Below, piece after piece: positions 43,598 through 53,151 of a stretch of 64,000 nt of DNA. Within the stretch, counting starts at the first letter, position 1. Every line of letters begins with the position of its first letter. The position numbers and the translations under genes were made by a program. This DNA is from CAVQBJ01 sp963710725 (GTDB lineage: Bacteria > Actinomycetota > Thermoleophilia > Solirubrobacterales > Solirubrobacteraceae), in assembly GCA_963710725.1 (NCBI GenBank), contig CAVQBJ010000008.1, positions 868,001 through 932,000 of the forward strand, written 5' to 3'. The notes under the pieces are model-generated. The model did not search any database. It was not told the origin of the DNA and saw nothing but the letters and a program-made list of their open reading frames with translations.

Positions 43598-44335
43598 GTG
43601 CCCGATCACACGATTGCCAGTCGCGGGGAATGGCAGGCCGCCCGCGCTGAGCTGGCCAAGCTCGAGGCCGAGTACGCCGAGCTCGGCGTGAAGGTAACCG
43701 AGCAGCGCCGCCGGCTTCCGTGGGTTGCCGTCGAGAAGGAGTACGTGTTCGACACCGAGGACGGCAGCAAGAGCCTCACCGAGCTGTTCGACGGGCGCTC
43801 ACAACTACTCGCCTACAACATCATGTTCGGTCCCGACTACGAGCTCGGTGCCTGTCCCGGCTGCACGAGCGTTGGCGATGAGCTCGACGGCACACTCGTC
43901 CACCTCGAACACCGCGACGTCAAACTGATCTGCTTCTCGCGGGCGCCGATCGACAGGCTCCTCGCCTACAAGGAACGGATGGGTTGGCAGTTCCCCTACG
44001 TCTCGACCTACGGCACCGAGTTCCCGTTTGACTTCGGACTGGCCCTCACGCCCGAGCAGGCGCAAGAGATGCCCGAGGTGAGGGCGATGATCGACAACCC
44101 GCCCGAGTGGCTCCGGGACTGGGGGCGTCAGGTCGGAGCCAAGCTCGAGGACGGCCTGCGGGAGGGTCCGAGCTGGATCGCATTCGCCCGAGAGAACGGG
44201 TCCGTGTACCACACCTACACGGTGACGGCTCCCGATCCGTTCGTCGCCCCGTATCACTCCTTCCTGCTCAGACGAACCCCCTTCGGGGAACAGAGAGAGC
44301 CGCGCGCCTGGCGCAAGGACGAATACCCCGACTGA
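43598..44335 (+). CDS. DUF899 thioredoxin-like protein, copy 2
   Basis: 245 residues with GTG start and AGGAGG ribosome site. It carries the same blocks as copy 1: LLAYNIMFGPDYELGACPG then CTSVGDELDG, and MGWQFPYVSTYGTEF. Its CPGC pair again matches the position of the thioredoxin-fold active site. The N-terminal helix is long and charged (coiled-coil-like EWQAARAELAKLEAEYAELG). It is followed 20 nt later by the rifampin phosphotransferase, so it is probably in the same operon. Confidence 0.82.
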   Translation: MPDHTIASRGEWQAARAELAKLEAEYAELGVKVTEQRRRLPWVAVEKEYVFDTEDGSKSLTELFDGRSQLLAYNIMFGPDYELGACPGCTSVGDELDGTLVHLEHRDVKLICFSRAPIDRLLAYKERMGWQFPYVSTYGTEFPFDFGLALTPEQAQEMPEVRAMIDNPPEWLRDWGRQVGAKLEDGLREGPSWIAFARENGSVYHTYTVTAPDPFVAPYHSFLLRRTPFGEQREPRAWRKDEYPD

Positions 44336-44355
44336 CGGAGGCGGGGACCTACACC

Positions 44356-46956
44356 TTGTCGCCCGACTGCTACGTGTTGGGTTTCCACGAGGTCGGCAAG
44401 GCCCAGGTCGCGCTCGTCGGCGGCAAGGGCGCGCACCTGGGGGAGCTTTCGCAAATCGACGGCATCCGCGTGCCGCCTGGCTTCTGTGTGACGACGAACG
44501 CCTTCCGGCGGATCATGGCGGCCGCCCCGCCGATCGACGATCGGCTCGATCGGCTGTCGCGCCTGAACCCGGGCGACCGGAAGGCAATCCGCCAGCTCAC
44601 TGCGGAGATCCGCGTGATCCTCGAAGCGATCGCCGTCCCCGACGACGTGGCAACGGCGATCAACCTCGCGCTCGCCGCGCTCGGCGAGCAAGCCGCGTGC
44701 GCTGTCCGATCCAGCGCGACGGCGGAGGACTTGCCGACAGCCTCCTTCGCGGGCCAGCAGGACACGTACCTGAACGTCGTCGGCCGGGCGGCGATCCTCC
44801 AGCACGTCAGCCGGTGCTGGGCCTCGCTGTTCACGGAGCGGGCCGCGACCTACCGCCTGCGGAACGGCTTCGACCACCGGAAGGTCCACATGGCCGTGGT
44901 CGTGCAGCAGATGGTCTTCCCGCGGGCGGCCGGCATCCTGTTCACGGCCGACCCCGCCACCTCCAACCGGAAGGTCGCCTCCGTCGAGGCCGGCTTCGGC
45001 CTCGGCGAGGCCCTGGTCTCCGGCCTCGTGAACCCCGACGTCTACACAGTGCGGGACGGCGAGATCGTCGCCCAAGCCCTCGCCACCAAGCAGCTTGCCA
45101 TCCACGCCTCGCCGGCAGGCGGAACGCATGAACAGGCGATCGAGCCGGCGCGGCAGCGGCAGCCGGCGCTGACGGATGCGCAGGTCGTGCGACTCGCGCA
45201 GCTGGGGCGACGGATCGAAGCGCACTTCGGCCGTCCCCAGGACATCGAATGGTGCCTGGCCGACGATGGGTTCCAGATCGTCCAGAGCCGGCCGATCACC
45301 ACCCTGTTCCCCATCCCCGCGGCCGGGGACCAAGAGAACCACGTCTACGTGTCGGTCGGTCATCAGCAGATGATGACCGACCCCATGAAGCCCCTGGGGC
45401 TCTCTCTGTTCCAGCTGACGGCCGGGCCACCGATGCACGAGGCCGGCGGGAGGCTATTCGTCGACGTCACCCGGAGACTGGCTGCGCCAGGGAGCCGCGC
45501 AGGCCTCCTGGAGGTCCTGGGGAGATCCGATCCGCTGATCTCCGACGCCCTGCAGACCGTCCTCGAACGCGGCGACTTCATCCCGTCACTGGCGGACGAG
45601 GATCCCGGCGGGGCGCCGGCTGGAGACCCGCCCGCCGCGATCGAGACCGATCCTGCCGTCGTCGCCGAGCTGATCGGGCGCAACGAGGCTTCCGTCGCTG
45701 CGTTGAAGCGCGACATCCGGACGAAGTCCGGATCGGCGCTGCTCGACTTCATCCTGGCCGACATCCAGGAGCTGAAGCGGCTCCTCTTCGATCCGCGAAG
45801 CCACCAGGTGTTCATGACCGCGATGGATGCCGCCGGGTGGCTCAATGAGTGGCTGCAGCTGTGGCTGGGCGAGAAGAACGCGGCCGACACACTCACGCAG
45901 TCCGTCGCCGACAACGTCACGTCTGAGATGGGGCTGGCGCTCCTGGACGTCGCGGACGTGATCCGCCCGCATCCGAACGTGGTGGCCTATCTGCAGAACG
46001 TCGAGGACGAGGGCTTTCTCGATGAGCTGGCGAACCTTGCGGGCGGACCGGAAGCGCGCGACGCCATCCGGGCCTACCTCGAGAAGTACGGCATGCGCTG
46101 TGTCGGCGAGATCGACATCACGAGGCCGCGCTGGAGCGAACGCCCCGCCACGCTCGTGCCCGTGATCCTCGGCAACGTCAGGAACTTCGAGCCGGGCGCC
46201 GGCGAGCGACGCTTCGAGCAAGGGCGGCGCGAGGCCTGGAAGAAGGAACAGGAGCTGCTCGAGCGCCTACGAGCGTTGCCGAACGGGGAGCGGAAGGCCG
46301 AAGAGGCCAAGCGGATGATCGACCGGGTCCGGACCTTCATCGGATACCGGGAGTACCCGAAGTACGGCATGGTCAGCCGCTACTTCGTTTACAAGCAGGC
46401 GTTGTTGGGAGAAGCCGAGCGCCTCGTGCGGGCCCATGTGCTTCGTGAGCAGGACGACATCTTCTACCTTACGATCCAGGAGCTCCACGACGTCGTGCGC
46501 ACCGATCAAGTGGATGAGCGGCTCATCCGCCAGCGCGAGGAGGCCTTCAGGTCGTATCAGGCGCTCACGCCGCCCCGGGTACTCACGTCGGATGGCGAGG
46601 CCATCGCCGGGGCCTACCGACGCGACGATTTGCCGGCCGGTGCGCTGGTCGGCTTACCGGTTTCCGCCGGGACCATCGAGGGGCGGGCCCGCGTGATCCT
46701 GGACATGGCGCAGGCCGATTTCGAACCTGGTGACATCCTCGTCACCGCCTACACGGACCCCAGCTGGACGCCCCTGTTCGTGGCGATCGAGGGTTTGGTG
46801 ACGGAGGTGGGGGGCCTGATGACCCACGGGGCAGTGATCGCACGGGAATACGGCTTGCCGGCGGTCGTGGGGGTGGAGCATGCCACCGGGCTGATCCGGG
46901 ATGGGCAGCGGATCCGCGTGCATGGAACGGACGGGTACGTCGAGATCCTGCCCTGA
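44356..46956 (+). CDS. rph: Rifampin phosphotransferase (RPH)
   Basis: 866 residues from a TTG, the size of known RPH enzymes. The ATP-grasp domain opens YVLGFHEVGKAQVALVGGKG with PPGFCVTTNAF and includes CAVRSSATAEDLPTASFAGQ. A drug-binding middle domain follows, and the C-terminal swivel domain holds the catalytic His at about residue 824, in GGLMTHGAVIAREYG. RPH phosphorylates rifamycins with ATP and inactivates them. The PEP synthase family is the alternative, but length and domain order favour RPH. No rifamycin-associated inverted repeat was found upstream. The gene ends an operon with two DUF899 genes. Confidence 0.85.
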   Translation: MSPDCYVLGFHEVGKAQVALVGGKGAHLGELSQIDGIRVPPGFCVTTNAFRRIMAAAPPIDDRLDRLSRLNPGDRKAIRQLTAEIRVILEAIAVPDDVATAINLALAALGEQAACAVRSSATAEDLPTASFAGQQDTYLNVVGRAAILQHVSRCWASLFTERAATYRLRNGFDHRKVHMAVVVQQMVFPRAAGILFTADPATSNRKVASVEAGFGLGEALVSGLVNPDVYTVRDGEIVAQALATKQLAIHASPAGGTHEQAIEPARQRQPALTDAQVVRLAQLGRRIEAHFGRPQDIEWCLADDGFQIVQSRPITTLFPIPAAGDQENHVYVSVGHQQMMTDPMKPLGLSLFQLTAGPPMHEAGGRLFVDVTRRLAAPGSRAGLLEVLGRSDPLISDALQTVLERGDFIPSLADEDPGGAPAGDPPAAIETDPAVVAELIGRNEASVAALKRDIRTKSGSALLDFILADIQELKRLLFDPRSHQVFMTAMDAAGWLNEWLQLWLGEKNAADTLTQSVADNVTSEMGLALLDVADVIRPHPNVVAYLQNVEDEGFLDELANLAGGPEARDAIRAYLEKYGMRCVGEIDITRPRWSERPATLVPVILGNVRNFEPGAGERRFEQGRREAWKKEQELLERLRALPNGERKAEEAKRMIDRVRTFIGYREYPKYGMVSRYFVYKQALLGEAERLVRAHVLREQDDIFYLTIQELHDVVRTDQVDERLIRQREEAFRSYQALTPPRVLTSDGEAIAGAYRRDDLPAGALVGLPVSAGTIEGRARVILDMAQADFEPGDILVTAYTDPSWTPLFVAIEGLVTEVGGLMTHGAVIAREYGLPAVVGVEHATGLIRDGQRIRVHGTDGYVEILP

Positions 46957-46990
46957 TGCCCATCGAGGGTCCGGGTGTCACCTCCGGTCA

Positions 46991-47965
46991 TCATCGTCCC
47001 TGCAACAGGCCGAGGTCCCGCAGGCTCTCGGCGGTCTCGACGATCGTGGTCTCGGCCGGCCGTGGGCGCCAGCCGAGTTCCTGCTTGGCGCGGTCGTTGT
47101 GAATGATCAGCCGGGGCGGCTCCGGTCCGGGTGCTTCTTCGGTCGGCACTCGCTCGGCGAGCGGGCCGAGCCGCTCGCGCAGGATCTGGGCCATCTCCAG
47201 GAAGCGGATCGTCGGTCCGTCGGCCAACGCCAGGAAGCGCTTGCCGGCGGCCTCGGGCGCGGCCATCGCCCGGATGTGCAGATCGGCGACGTCGCGCACG
47301 TCGGCAACGCCGAAGCGCTGGCGTCGCACGACGGGCATCGTCCCGTCGAGCATCGCCTTGGTCAGCTGCAACGACGAACCCGCCTGCGCCGTCAGTGTCG
47401 GGCCAAGGATGAAGGTCGGGTTGACCACGACCAGCTCGGTCTCGCCACCCTCACCTTCGATGAAGTCCCATGCGGCCCGCTCGGCGATCGTCTTGGAGCG
47501 TGGATACGGGGCAAGGCCAGGCGTGTCCGGGTCGGTCCAGTCCGCTTCGGTGTACTCGGCATCGGGCTTGGGTGAGTAGCCGACCGCCGCGAACGACGAG
47601 GTCAGGACGACTCGCCTGGCGCCCGCGTCTCGTGCGGCCCGCAGGGCACGTAGCGTGCCCTCGCGGGCGGGAACGATCAGCTCGTCGGGATCGTCGGGCT
47701 GGGCAGCCGGGATTGGCGAGGCAACGTGATGAACCTCCTCACAACCCGCCGCCGCCGCAGCCCAGCCCTCGTCGGCGGTCAAGTCGGCGACGACGACCTC
47801 CAGACCGCTGTCGTCCGCCCCTCCGCGACGCACCGCCGCACGCAGATCGTCCTCGCGTTCCGGGGAGCGAACCGTCGCTCGCACCGGACGACCGTCCCGC
47901 AGCAGCACAGCGATCAGCCGCGTGCCCACATAGCCGGACCCGCCGGTTACCAGCGCTGGGCTCAT
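46991..47965 (-). CDS. NAD(P)-dependent epimerase/aldehyde reductase (extended SDR)
   Basis: 324 residues. The Rossmann start is ALVTGGSGYVGTRLIAVLL, the catalytic pair is YPRSK with the Ser in VVLTSSFAAVG, as in dihydroflavonol-reductase-like enzymes that reduce aldehydes and ketones. Its ATG overlaps the MerR stop by 4 nt, so the MerR protein probably regulates it. It converges with the rph gene. Confidence 0.87.
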   Translation of the reverse strand: MSPALVTGGSGYVGTRLIAVLLRDGRPVRATVRSPEREDDLRAAVRRGGADDSGLEVVVADLTADEGWAAAAAGCEEVHHVASPIPAAQPDDPDELIVPAREGTLRALRAARDAGARRVVLTSSFAAVGYSPKPDAEYTEADWTDPDTPGLAPYPRSKTIAERAAWDFIEGEGGETELVVVNPTFILGPTLTAQAGSSLQLTKAMLDGTMPVVRRQRFGVADVRDVADLHIRAMAAPEAAGKRFLALADGPTIRFLEMAQILRERLGPLAERVPTEEAPGPEPPRLIIHNDRAKQELGWRPRPAETTIVETAESLRDLGLLQGR

Positions 47966-48405
47966 CGCAGCACCACCTCTCGCAGGCGGGGAACGATGTC
48001 CTGCACGCGCAGGTTCGCCGCGGTCTCCGCGTCGCCATCACTGCAGTCGCGGGCATCCCACAACGCCGCCTTCGCTCGCAGGTAGTCCAGGTGCGTGCGT
48101 AGCGTCTCGATCTCAGCCACGACCCGTTCGGCGTGACGCAACAACAGATCGCGCTGCTCACCCGCCGCCTCACGTCCCCGCACGCGGTTGGCCTGGTAGG
48201 TGCGCATGTCCTCAATCCCGACGCCCATGGTGCGCAGGCAGGCCAGCGCCTGCAACGTATCGAGGTCCTCCTCGCGGTAGCGGCGGTGCCGGCTACTCGG
48301 ATCGCGCGCGACCGGGCCTATCAGCCCGACCTGTTCGTAGTAGCGCAGCGTCGGCTCACTCAGCCCGCTGCGGCGGGATACATCTTGGATGGTGAGAGCT
48401 GTCAT
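47962..48405 (-). CDS. MerR-family regulator
   Basis: 147 residues from the ATG at 48405. The winged helix is LTIQDVSRRSGLSEPTLRYY followed by EQVGLIGPVARD, then a coiled-coil dimer helix (about 75-118). No Cys-rich metal site is present, so the effector is probably organic or redox. A 12-bp palindrome lies between the promoter elements in front of the gene, the usual site of a MerR activator. It leads an operon with the reductase gene. Confidence 0.87.
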   Translation of the reverse strand: MTALTIQDVSRRSGLSEPTLRYYEQVGLIGPVARDPSSRHRRYREEDLDTLQALACLRTMGVGIEDMRTYQANRVRGREAAGEQRDLLLRHAERVVAEIETLRTHLDYLRAKAALWDARDCSDGDAETAANLRVQDIVPRLREVVLR

Positions 48406-48424
48406 ACGGGCAGCAAACCACACC

Positions 48425-48442
48425 TCAAGCGCTTGAAGTCAA
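48425..48442 (-). promoter_or_regulatory. MerR operator and -35 box
   Basis: TCAAGCGCTTGA (48425-48436) is a perfect 12-bp palindrome, immediately followed on the minus strand by the upstream -35 box TTGACT (48437-48442). With a 19-bp spacer the -10 would be TTTGCT at 48412-48417. Long spacers with the dyad inside are the hallmark of MerR-controlled promoters. Confidence 0.6.
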
Positions 48443-48487
48443 GCCCCAAAAAGACAACGAACAGCGCTGACGGGGCTGGGCCTCGAA

Positions 48488-49414
48488 TCAGGCCCTGGCC
48501 GTCAAGTACTGCGTAATGGCCTCGATGAGCGCTTTCGCCACGAGCTTCTGGAACGAGGTGAGCACGAGCAAGGCCGCGTCCGTCATGTTGCGCATGTTCC
48601 CGCACTCGATCAGGACCTTCGGGACCGTCGTCAGATTCAGGCCGGCGAGGTTGTCCCGGTCGGCGATCCCGTCGATCCCGTCATAGGTGCTCACGGGCAT
48701 TCCGGTGATCGCGAGGTATCGCTGCCTGAGGACACGCCCAAACGCCGCGGAGGCCTCGATCACGCGGTCGTTCGGCCCGTCAGCCACCGGCTCGAGTATC
48801 GCGAAGCCGCGGCCGTCGCTCGGGCCGCCGTCGGCATGGATGTCGATCGCCACGTTGGCGTGCGCACGATTGATGATCGCGGCGCGTGTCGTCACGCACG
48901 GACCGATGCCATCGTTCGATGTGCGCGTCAGGACGACCTCGGCGCCCGCCGCGCGCAGGTCGGCGGCCAGGAAGGTCGCGACGTTGAAGTTGAAGCGCGC
49001 TTCCGTATAGCCCCCGTCGGTCTCCGTTCCGGTCGTATCGCACGCCTCGTCCTCGCGGCCGTTCCAGATCAGGTGGTTGATGAACGTCGGATCTGTGTAG
49101 CTCAGCCCGTTATGACCCGGGTCGATACCGACGACCTTGCCGGCCAATGGCAGCGCCGCCCGCCCATCGTGCGCGAATCGCCGCGGATCGGGACGGGCAG
49201 GAGCCGACGCGACGAGTGTGGCCGGCCGCACGACGCGAGGGGACGAGTTTGCGGCGGCGGCGATCGCACCACTTCGCACCGCGGCGGCATGGACAACGGA
49301 GACCGCGCCCGATGAAGCGCTACTGGAGCACGCCGCGAGGATCGAGGCGCTCACGAGCACAAGCACGGTGGCGATACCCGAAGACCTCGGTGCGTGCCCG
49401 ATCCGGAGGGGCAT
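48488..49414 (-). CDS. Lipoprotein N-acetylmuramoyl-L-alanine amidase (Amidase_3)
   Basis: 308 residues. An N-terminal signal peptide ends in the lipobox SILAAC, so it is likely lipid-anchored. The amidase domain starts near residue 92 at KVVGIDPGHNG (zinc His), continues with TDGGYTEARFNFN (zinc Glu) and reaches VAIDIHADGG (zinc His). It resembles mycobacterial Rv3717/CwlM-type amidases that cleave the amide bond between MurNAc and the stem peptide. No SPOR or PG-binding domain is attached. Confidence 0.88.
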   Translation of the reverse strand: MPLRIGHAPRSSGIATVLVLVSASILAACSSSASSGAVSVVHAAAVRSGAIAAAANSSPRVVRPATLVASAPARPDPRRFAHDGRAALPLAGKVVGIDPGHNGLSYTDPTFINHLIWNGREDEACDTTGTETDGGYTEARFNFNVATFLAADLRAAGAEVVLTRTSNDGIGPCVTTRAAIINRAHANVAIDIHADGGPSDGRGFAILEPVADGPNDRVIEASAAFGRVLRQRYLAITGMPVSTYDGIDGIADRDNLAGLNLTTVPKVLIECGNMRNMTDAALLVLTSFQKLVAKALIEAITQYLTARA

Positions 49415-49570
49415 GCACGGAACCGTAGCGATGCCCTCACGCGGTTGGGCTCCGTCGCATCCAGGGCTCCGCGCGGAGTTTCGCGCTGGGAGTTACCGCA
49501 CGGTCACGGCCGGTCGAAGACCCGCGCGACTCGGATCGGCTCGCGCGCGTCGACGAGGAAGCCTGTAGCG

Positions 49571-50715
49571 GTGGCTGCGGGTGGCACCGACGACCCAGCC
49601 ACCCCGCGGCGGGGCCACCGCCCCGATAATGCCCGGGTGGTCTCGGAGGATCAGCTGACTTACGTCAGTGGCGGGGAGCTCTGTCTGCGACGGGAGCAGA
49701 GCCGGGATCGACGTGAGCTCGTCATCGTCGACAGCACCGGTGAGCGAGTCACGGACGCGGAAACGCTGGCGCGGGTCGCGGCGCTGGCGATCCCGCCGGC
49801 GTGGACTGACGTCTGGATCGCTCGCGACCCGACCGACCATCTCCAGGCAACCGGGCTCGATGCCAAGGGGCGCCGTCAGTATCTCTATCACCCGCTCTGG
49901 CGCGCACGGCGCGACGAGGAGAAGTTCGAGGACATGCTCGCGTTCGCGCAACGGCTGCCGGCGGTGCGGGCGACTGCCCGAGCGCTTCTGGGCTCCGAGA
50001 GCTCGCAGCGGGAACACACCCTCGCCCTCGCGGTTCGCTTGCTCGACATCGGGTTCTTCCGGGTGGGATGGGACCGGTACGCACGGGACAACGGGCACGT
50101 CGGTCTCACTACGCTGCGGCGCGAGCACGTGTCACTCCGCGGCCAGGAGGCCCACTTCGACTACATCGCGAAGTCGGGCAAGCGGCGCCGGATGGCGGTG
50201 AGGGACCCCCAGTCGGTACCCGCCCTGGCCGCTCTCAAGCGCCGCCGCGGGCCGCCCGACGAGCTCCTCGGCTACCGCTCGCTTGACCACTGGCGGCGCG
50301 TGCACGCCGCGGACGTCAACAACGCCCTGCGCTGCTGGGCGCGGGCCCGTACTCCGCCAAGGAGTTCCGTACGTGGGCGGCAACCGTGCTCGCAGGGGTC
50401 GCGCTGGCCCGCCAGCACGCCTGTGCCAAGCGCGGCCCGCGGGCAGTCAACCATGCCGTGCGTGAGGTCAGCACGGCGCTCGGCAACACACCAGGCGTGG
50501 CCCGAAAGAGCTACATCGACCCGCGTGTGATCAGCCTGTTCGAAGCAGGCGTCGTCATCGATCTTCCCGACGCCGCGCCGGCGGCCGCCGTCGCGCTGCG
50601 CATCGAGTCCGCCGACGGAGGCACCGTCGTCGAGATGCCCACCGATGTCGACGGCGACGCGGTCCGTCTCGAGGTCGAGCGGCGCGTTTACGACCTCCTG
50701 CGGACAGGGCGCTGA
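49571..50715 (+). pseudogene. DNA topoisomerase IB, frameshifted
   Basis: The first frame (GTG at 49571 to about 50331) encodes the N-terminal domain and part of the catalytic domain, including HVGLTTLRREHV and YIAKSGKRRRMAV. The family continues in a second frame from about 50332, reading LLGAGPYSAKEFRTWAATVL, then the active-site Tyr in LGNTPGVARKSYIDPRV, to the stop at 50715. The frames join if one base is missing from a codon at about 50330-50331. So the gene is either broken, or the assembly has an error, or expression needs a -1 shift. The intact enzyme would relax supercoils. Confidence 0.75.
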
Positions 50716-50771
50716 CGCTCCCCCGCGCCAGCGCCCGCGACCCCAGACGGGCCCCCGCGCCGTCGAGGCCT

Positions 50772-50797
50772 CCCGCGGCGTTCGGGTTATGAGCCCG
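50772..50797 (-). repeat. Partial copy of tRNA-Met (possible attachment-site remnant)
   Basis: 26 nt matching 54062-54087 of the initiator tRNA at 24 positions, including the 17-nt TTCGGGTTATGAGCCCG of the anticodon arm. The surrounding gap (50716-51086) has no other recognisable feature apart from a minus-strand frame without family resemblance. Confidence 0.55.
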
Positions 50798-51086
50798 GAA
50801 TCTGGGAGCGAGGCTGCGTCCGCCCGGCGATGCTCCGCGATGTTGTCCGGATCGAAGTCCGTCCCCGGCTTGACGGCACCGGCGATCGTCACGGTCGCGG
50901 CGTGGATGCCGTCCTCCCGGACGCCCGCGGCAATCAGCGTCTGCGCCGCCGCTTTCGCCCGGCTACCAGCCTGGGCCACTGTCCTTGGGGTCGAATCACC
51001 GGAGGAACGTCTATCAAGGTCGAGGAGCCGCCGTCAGCTCTGGCGGCGCGGCGGCGGCATGAAGCGTGAACCGTAGAATCGCGGCC

Positions 51087-51488
51087 ATGCCGTTCACGCT
51101 CAGGAACCTCAGAGAGGATGTGGCGGACGTCGGGTCCAACTTCGACGGCGCGCCGGATCTGGAGTTCCGCGGCGCGAGTACGGCGCTCGAGCTCGAGCAG
51201 TCCGGCCTGAGCTATCAGCGCATCCCGCCCGACTGCCGATTCCCGTACGGCCACACGCACAAGGAGCAGGAGGAGGTGTTCGTGGTCGTGGGCGGGAGCG
51301 GGCGGATGAAGCTCGACGACGAGATCGTCGAGGTCAAGCAGTGGGACGTCGTGCGAGTTCCGCCCGGTACGTGGCGAGGGTACGAGGCCGGGTCGGAGGG
51401 CCTCGAGATCCTCGTCTTCGGCGCGCCCAACCTCGGCGAGAACCCGCGGGAAGACGTGGAGGGTCGGCGAGACTGGTGGGCTGACTGA
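51087..51488 (+). CDS. Single-domain cupin protein
   Basis: 133 residues from the ATG at 51087. The cupin metal motifs are partly intact: HTHKEQEEVFVVVGG with two His and a Glu, then later VVRVPPGTWRGYEA where the second-motif His appears replaced. Such proteins bind sugars or metals or act as isomerases; the substrate is unknown. It lies inside the tRNA-Met-bracketed segment. Confidence 0.82.
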   Translation: MPFTLRNLREDVADVGSNFDGAPDLEFRGASTALELEQSGLSYQRIPPDCRFPYGHTHKEQEEVFVVVGGSGRMKLDDEIVEVKQWDVVRVPPGTWRGYEAGSEGLEILVFGAPNLGENPREDVEGRRDWWAD

Positions 51489-51615
51489 GCGTCGCTCGGT
51501 GGACGGTCGGCGGTGCCTCGCGCGGTGCCGGCATCGCGTCTCCGCGTGCGTCCCGGCCGGCGCTTGACACCCGTTTGACTTCGGGGCTCAGTCGCGCTCT
51601 GAACGCCGGCGTCGC

Positions 51616-53112
51616 TCACTCCGCCGTCGCAATCGGGGTGTTGCCGACTGGGAGGTGAAGCGGCTCGCTTGCCGTGCCGCGGCTTGAGGGCAGGTCGCGC
51701 AGCGCGACCCAGGCCGCCACGCCGCCGGCGCAGACGAGGACTCCGGCCACCACGAGCCCGAGTCGATAGCCGCTGAGAAACGCGGTGAGCGGCGGCTGGC
51801 CTTCGTGCAACGCCGCGGTCTGGCCGGCCCGGAGGATGACCCCGATGATCGTGATGCCGAGCAGGCCCGCGACCTCGCGTGACGCGTTGAACACGGCGGA
51901 GGCCACGCCGGCCCGTTCGTCGGGCATGCTGCCGAGGATCGTCGAGGTGAGCGGGATGGTGAGTCCGCCGCCGATGCCGATCATCGCGAAGGCGGGCATG
52001 AGGTCGCCAAAGGTGGCGTGCGCCCCGAGGAGGCTGACCGACACGATGCCGAGACCCATCAGGCCCATGCCGGCGCTGACCAGGCGATGCGCGCCGACGC
52101 GGGCGGCCACCGGATCGGAGATGCCGGCGCCGACGGCCATCAGGACCGCCATGGGCACGAACGCCGCACCGGCCGTGGTGGCGGAGAACCCCAGGACGTG
52201 CTGGAGATACAGCGAGGTGAAGAAGTAGATCCCGAACAGGCCGAAGGCCCAGATCATGAGCGCGATCGTCGCGCCGGTGAAGGTCCGGTTGCTGAACAGG
52301 GAGAGATCGAGCATCGGGTCCTCGGCGCGACGCTCGGCGATCACGAAGCCGATCGCGGCGAGCGGCGTCACGGCCAGGGCGGCGAGGATGCTCGGCGCGG
52401 TCCATCCGATCTGGGGACCCTCGATGAGCGCGAAGGTCAGGGTGAGCAGCGCCCCGGCCGATAGGGCCACTCCGCGGGTGTCGATGCTGCGGCGCGCGGA
52501 GACGTCGGCCGCTGCGATCACCCGGGCCCCGAGCCACAGGGTGGCGATGCCGACGGGCACGTTGATGAAGAAGATCCAGTGCCAGTCGACGTGCTGGGAG
52601 AGCACGCCTCCGAGCAGGGGTCCAGCGGCGAGCCCGACGGCCCCGACCGCGCTCCATGCGCCGACCGCGCGGGCCTGCTCGCGCGGCTCGGTGTAGGTGG
52701 TCTTCAGGATGGCCAGGGTGGTCGGCGTGAGCAGGGCGGCACCGAGGCCCTGCAGCGCCCGGCTGGCGATGAGGAGATCGACTTGCCCGACGAGTCCGGC
52801 GAGGAGCGACGCGGCGGTGAAGATCGACAGGCCGAACATGAACAGGCGCCTCTGGCCGAACAGGTCGGCGAGCCGGCCGCCGGCAAGCAGAAGGCTCGCG
52901 AAGACGAGGATGTAGGCACTGACCACCCACTCCACACCGGATTGGGACAGGTGCAGGCTCCGTTCGATGGTCGGGATCGCGACGTTGATGATGTTGTTGT
53001 CCAGATACGTCATGAAAGTGCCGAGCGCCACCGCGATCAGGGTCCAGTGGCGGGCCGGGGAGCGGCGCGCTGAGCTTGGCTCTCCGCCGAGGGATGTGGC
53101 TGGGCTGCTCAT
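51616..53112 (-). CDS. MFS drug exporter, DHA2 family
   Basis: 498 residues with about 14 membrane segments. Helix 1 reads LGTFMTYLDNNIINVAIPTI, motif A LLLAGGRLADLFGQRRLFMF, and the antiporter motif GLAAGPLLGGVLSQHVDWHW. It is divergent from a TetR gene, with a 106-bp gap that contains a 30-bp perfect palindrome and flanking half-sites. The pair thus looks like a classical TetR-controlled efflux unit. Confidence 0.9.
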   Translation of the reverse strand: MSSPATSLGGEPSSARRSPARHWTLIAVALGTFMTYLDNNIINVAIPTIERSLHLSQSGVEWVVSAYILVFASLLLAGGRLADLFGQRRLFMFGLSIFTAASLLAGLVGQVDLLIASRALQGLGAALLTPTTLAILKTTYTEPREQARAVGAWSAVGAVGLAAGPLLGGVLSQHVDWHWIFFINVPVGIATLWLGARVIAAADVSARRSIDTRGVALSAGALLTLTFALIEGPQIGWTAPSILAALAVTPLAAIGFVIAERRAEDPMLDLSLFSNRTFTGATIALMIWAFGLFGIYFFTSLYLQHVLGFSATTAGAAFVPMAVLMAVGAGISDPVAARVGAHRLVSAGMGLMGLGIVSVSLLGAHATFGDLMPAFAMIGIGGGLTIPLTSTILGSMPDERAGVASAVFNASREVAGLLGITIIGVILRAGQTAALHEGQPPLTAFLSGYRLGLVVAGVLVCAGGVAAWVALRDLPSSRGTASEPLHLPVGNTPIATAE

Positions 53113-53151
53113 GTCTGCCTTTCGTGCCGAAGAACGCTGTCCGGAACTATG

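Noticed and set aside
41738..44355. Rifamycin-associated element upstream of rph
   Set aside because: The expected GGGGCTTGCGGCAAGGC-like inverted repeat was not found in the operon leader or in the gap before rph.
50272..50979. Minus-strand frame opposite the topoisomerase gene
   Set aside because: Most of it is antisense to the topoisomerase sequence. Its first ~50 residues look protein-like but no family is recognised and there is no ribosome site.
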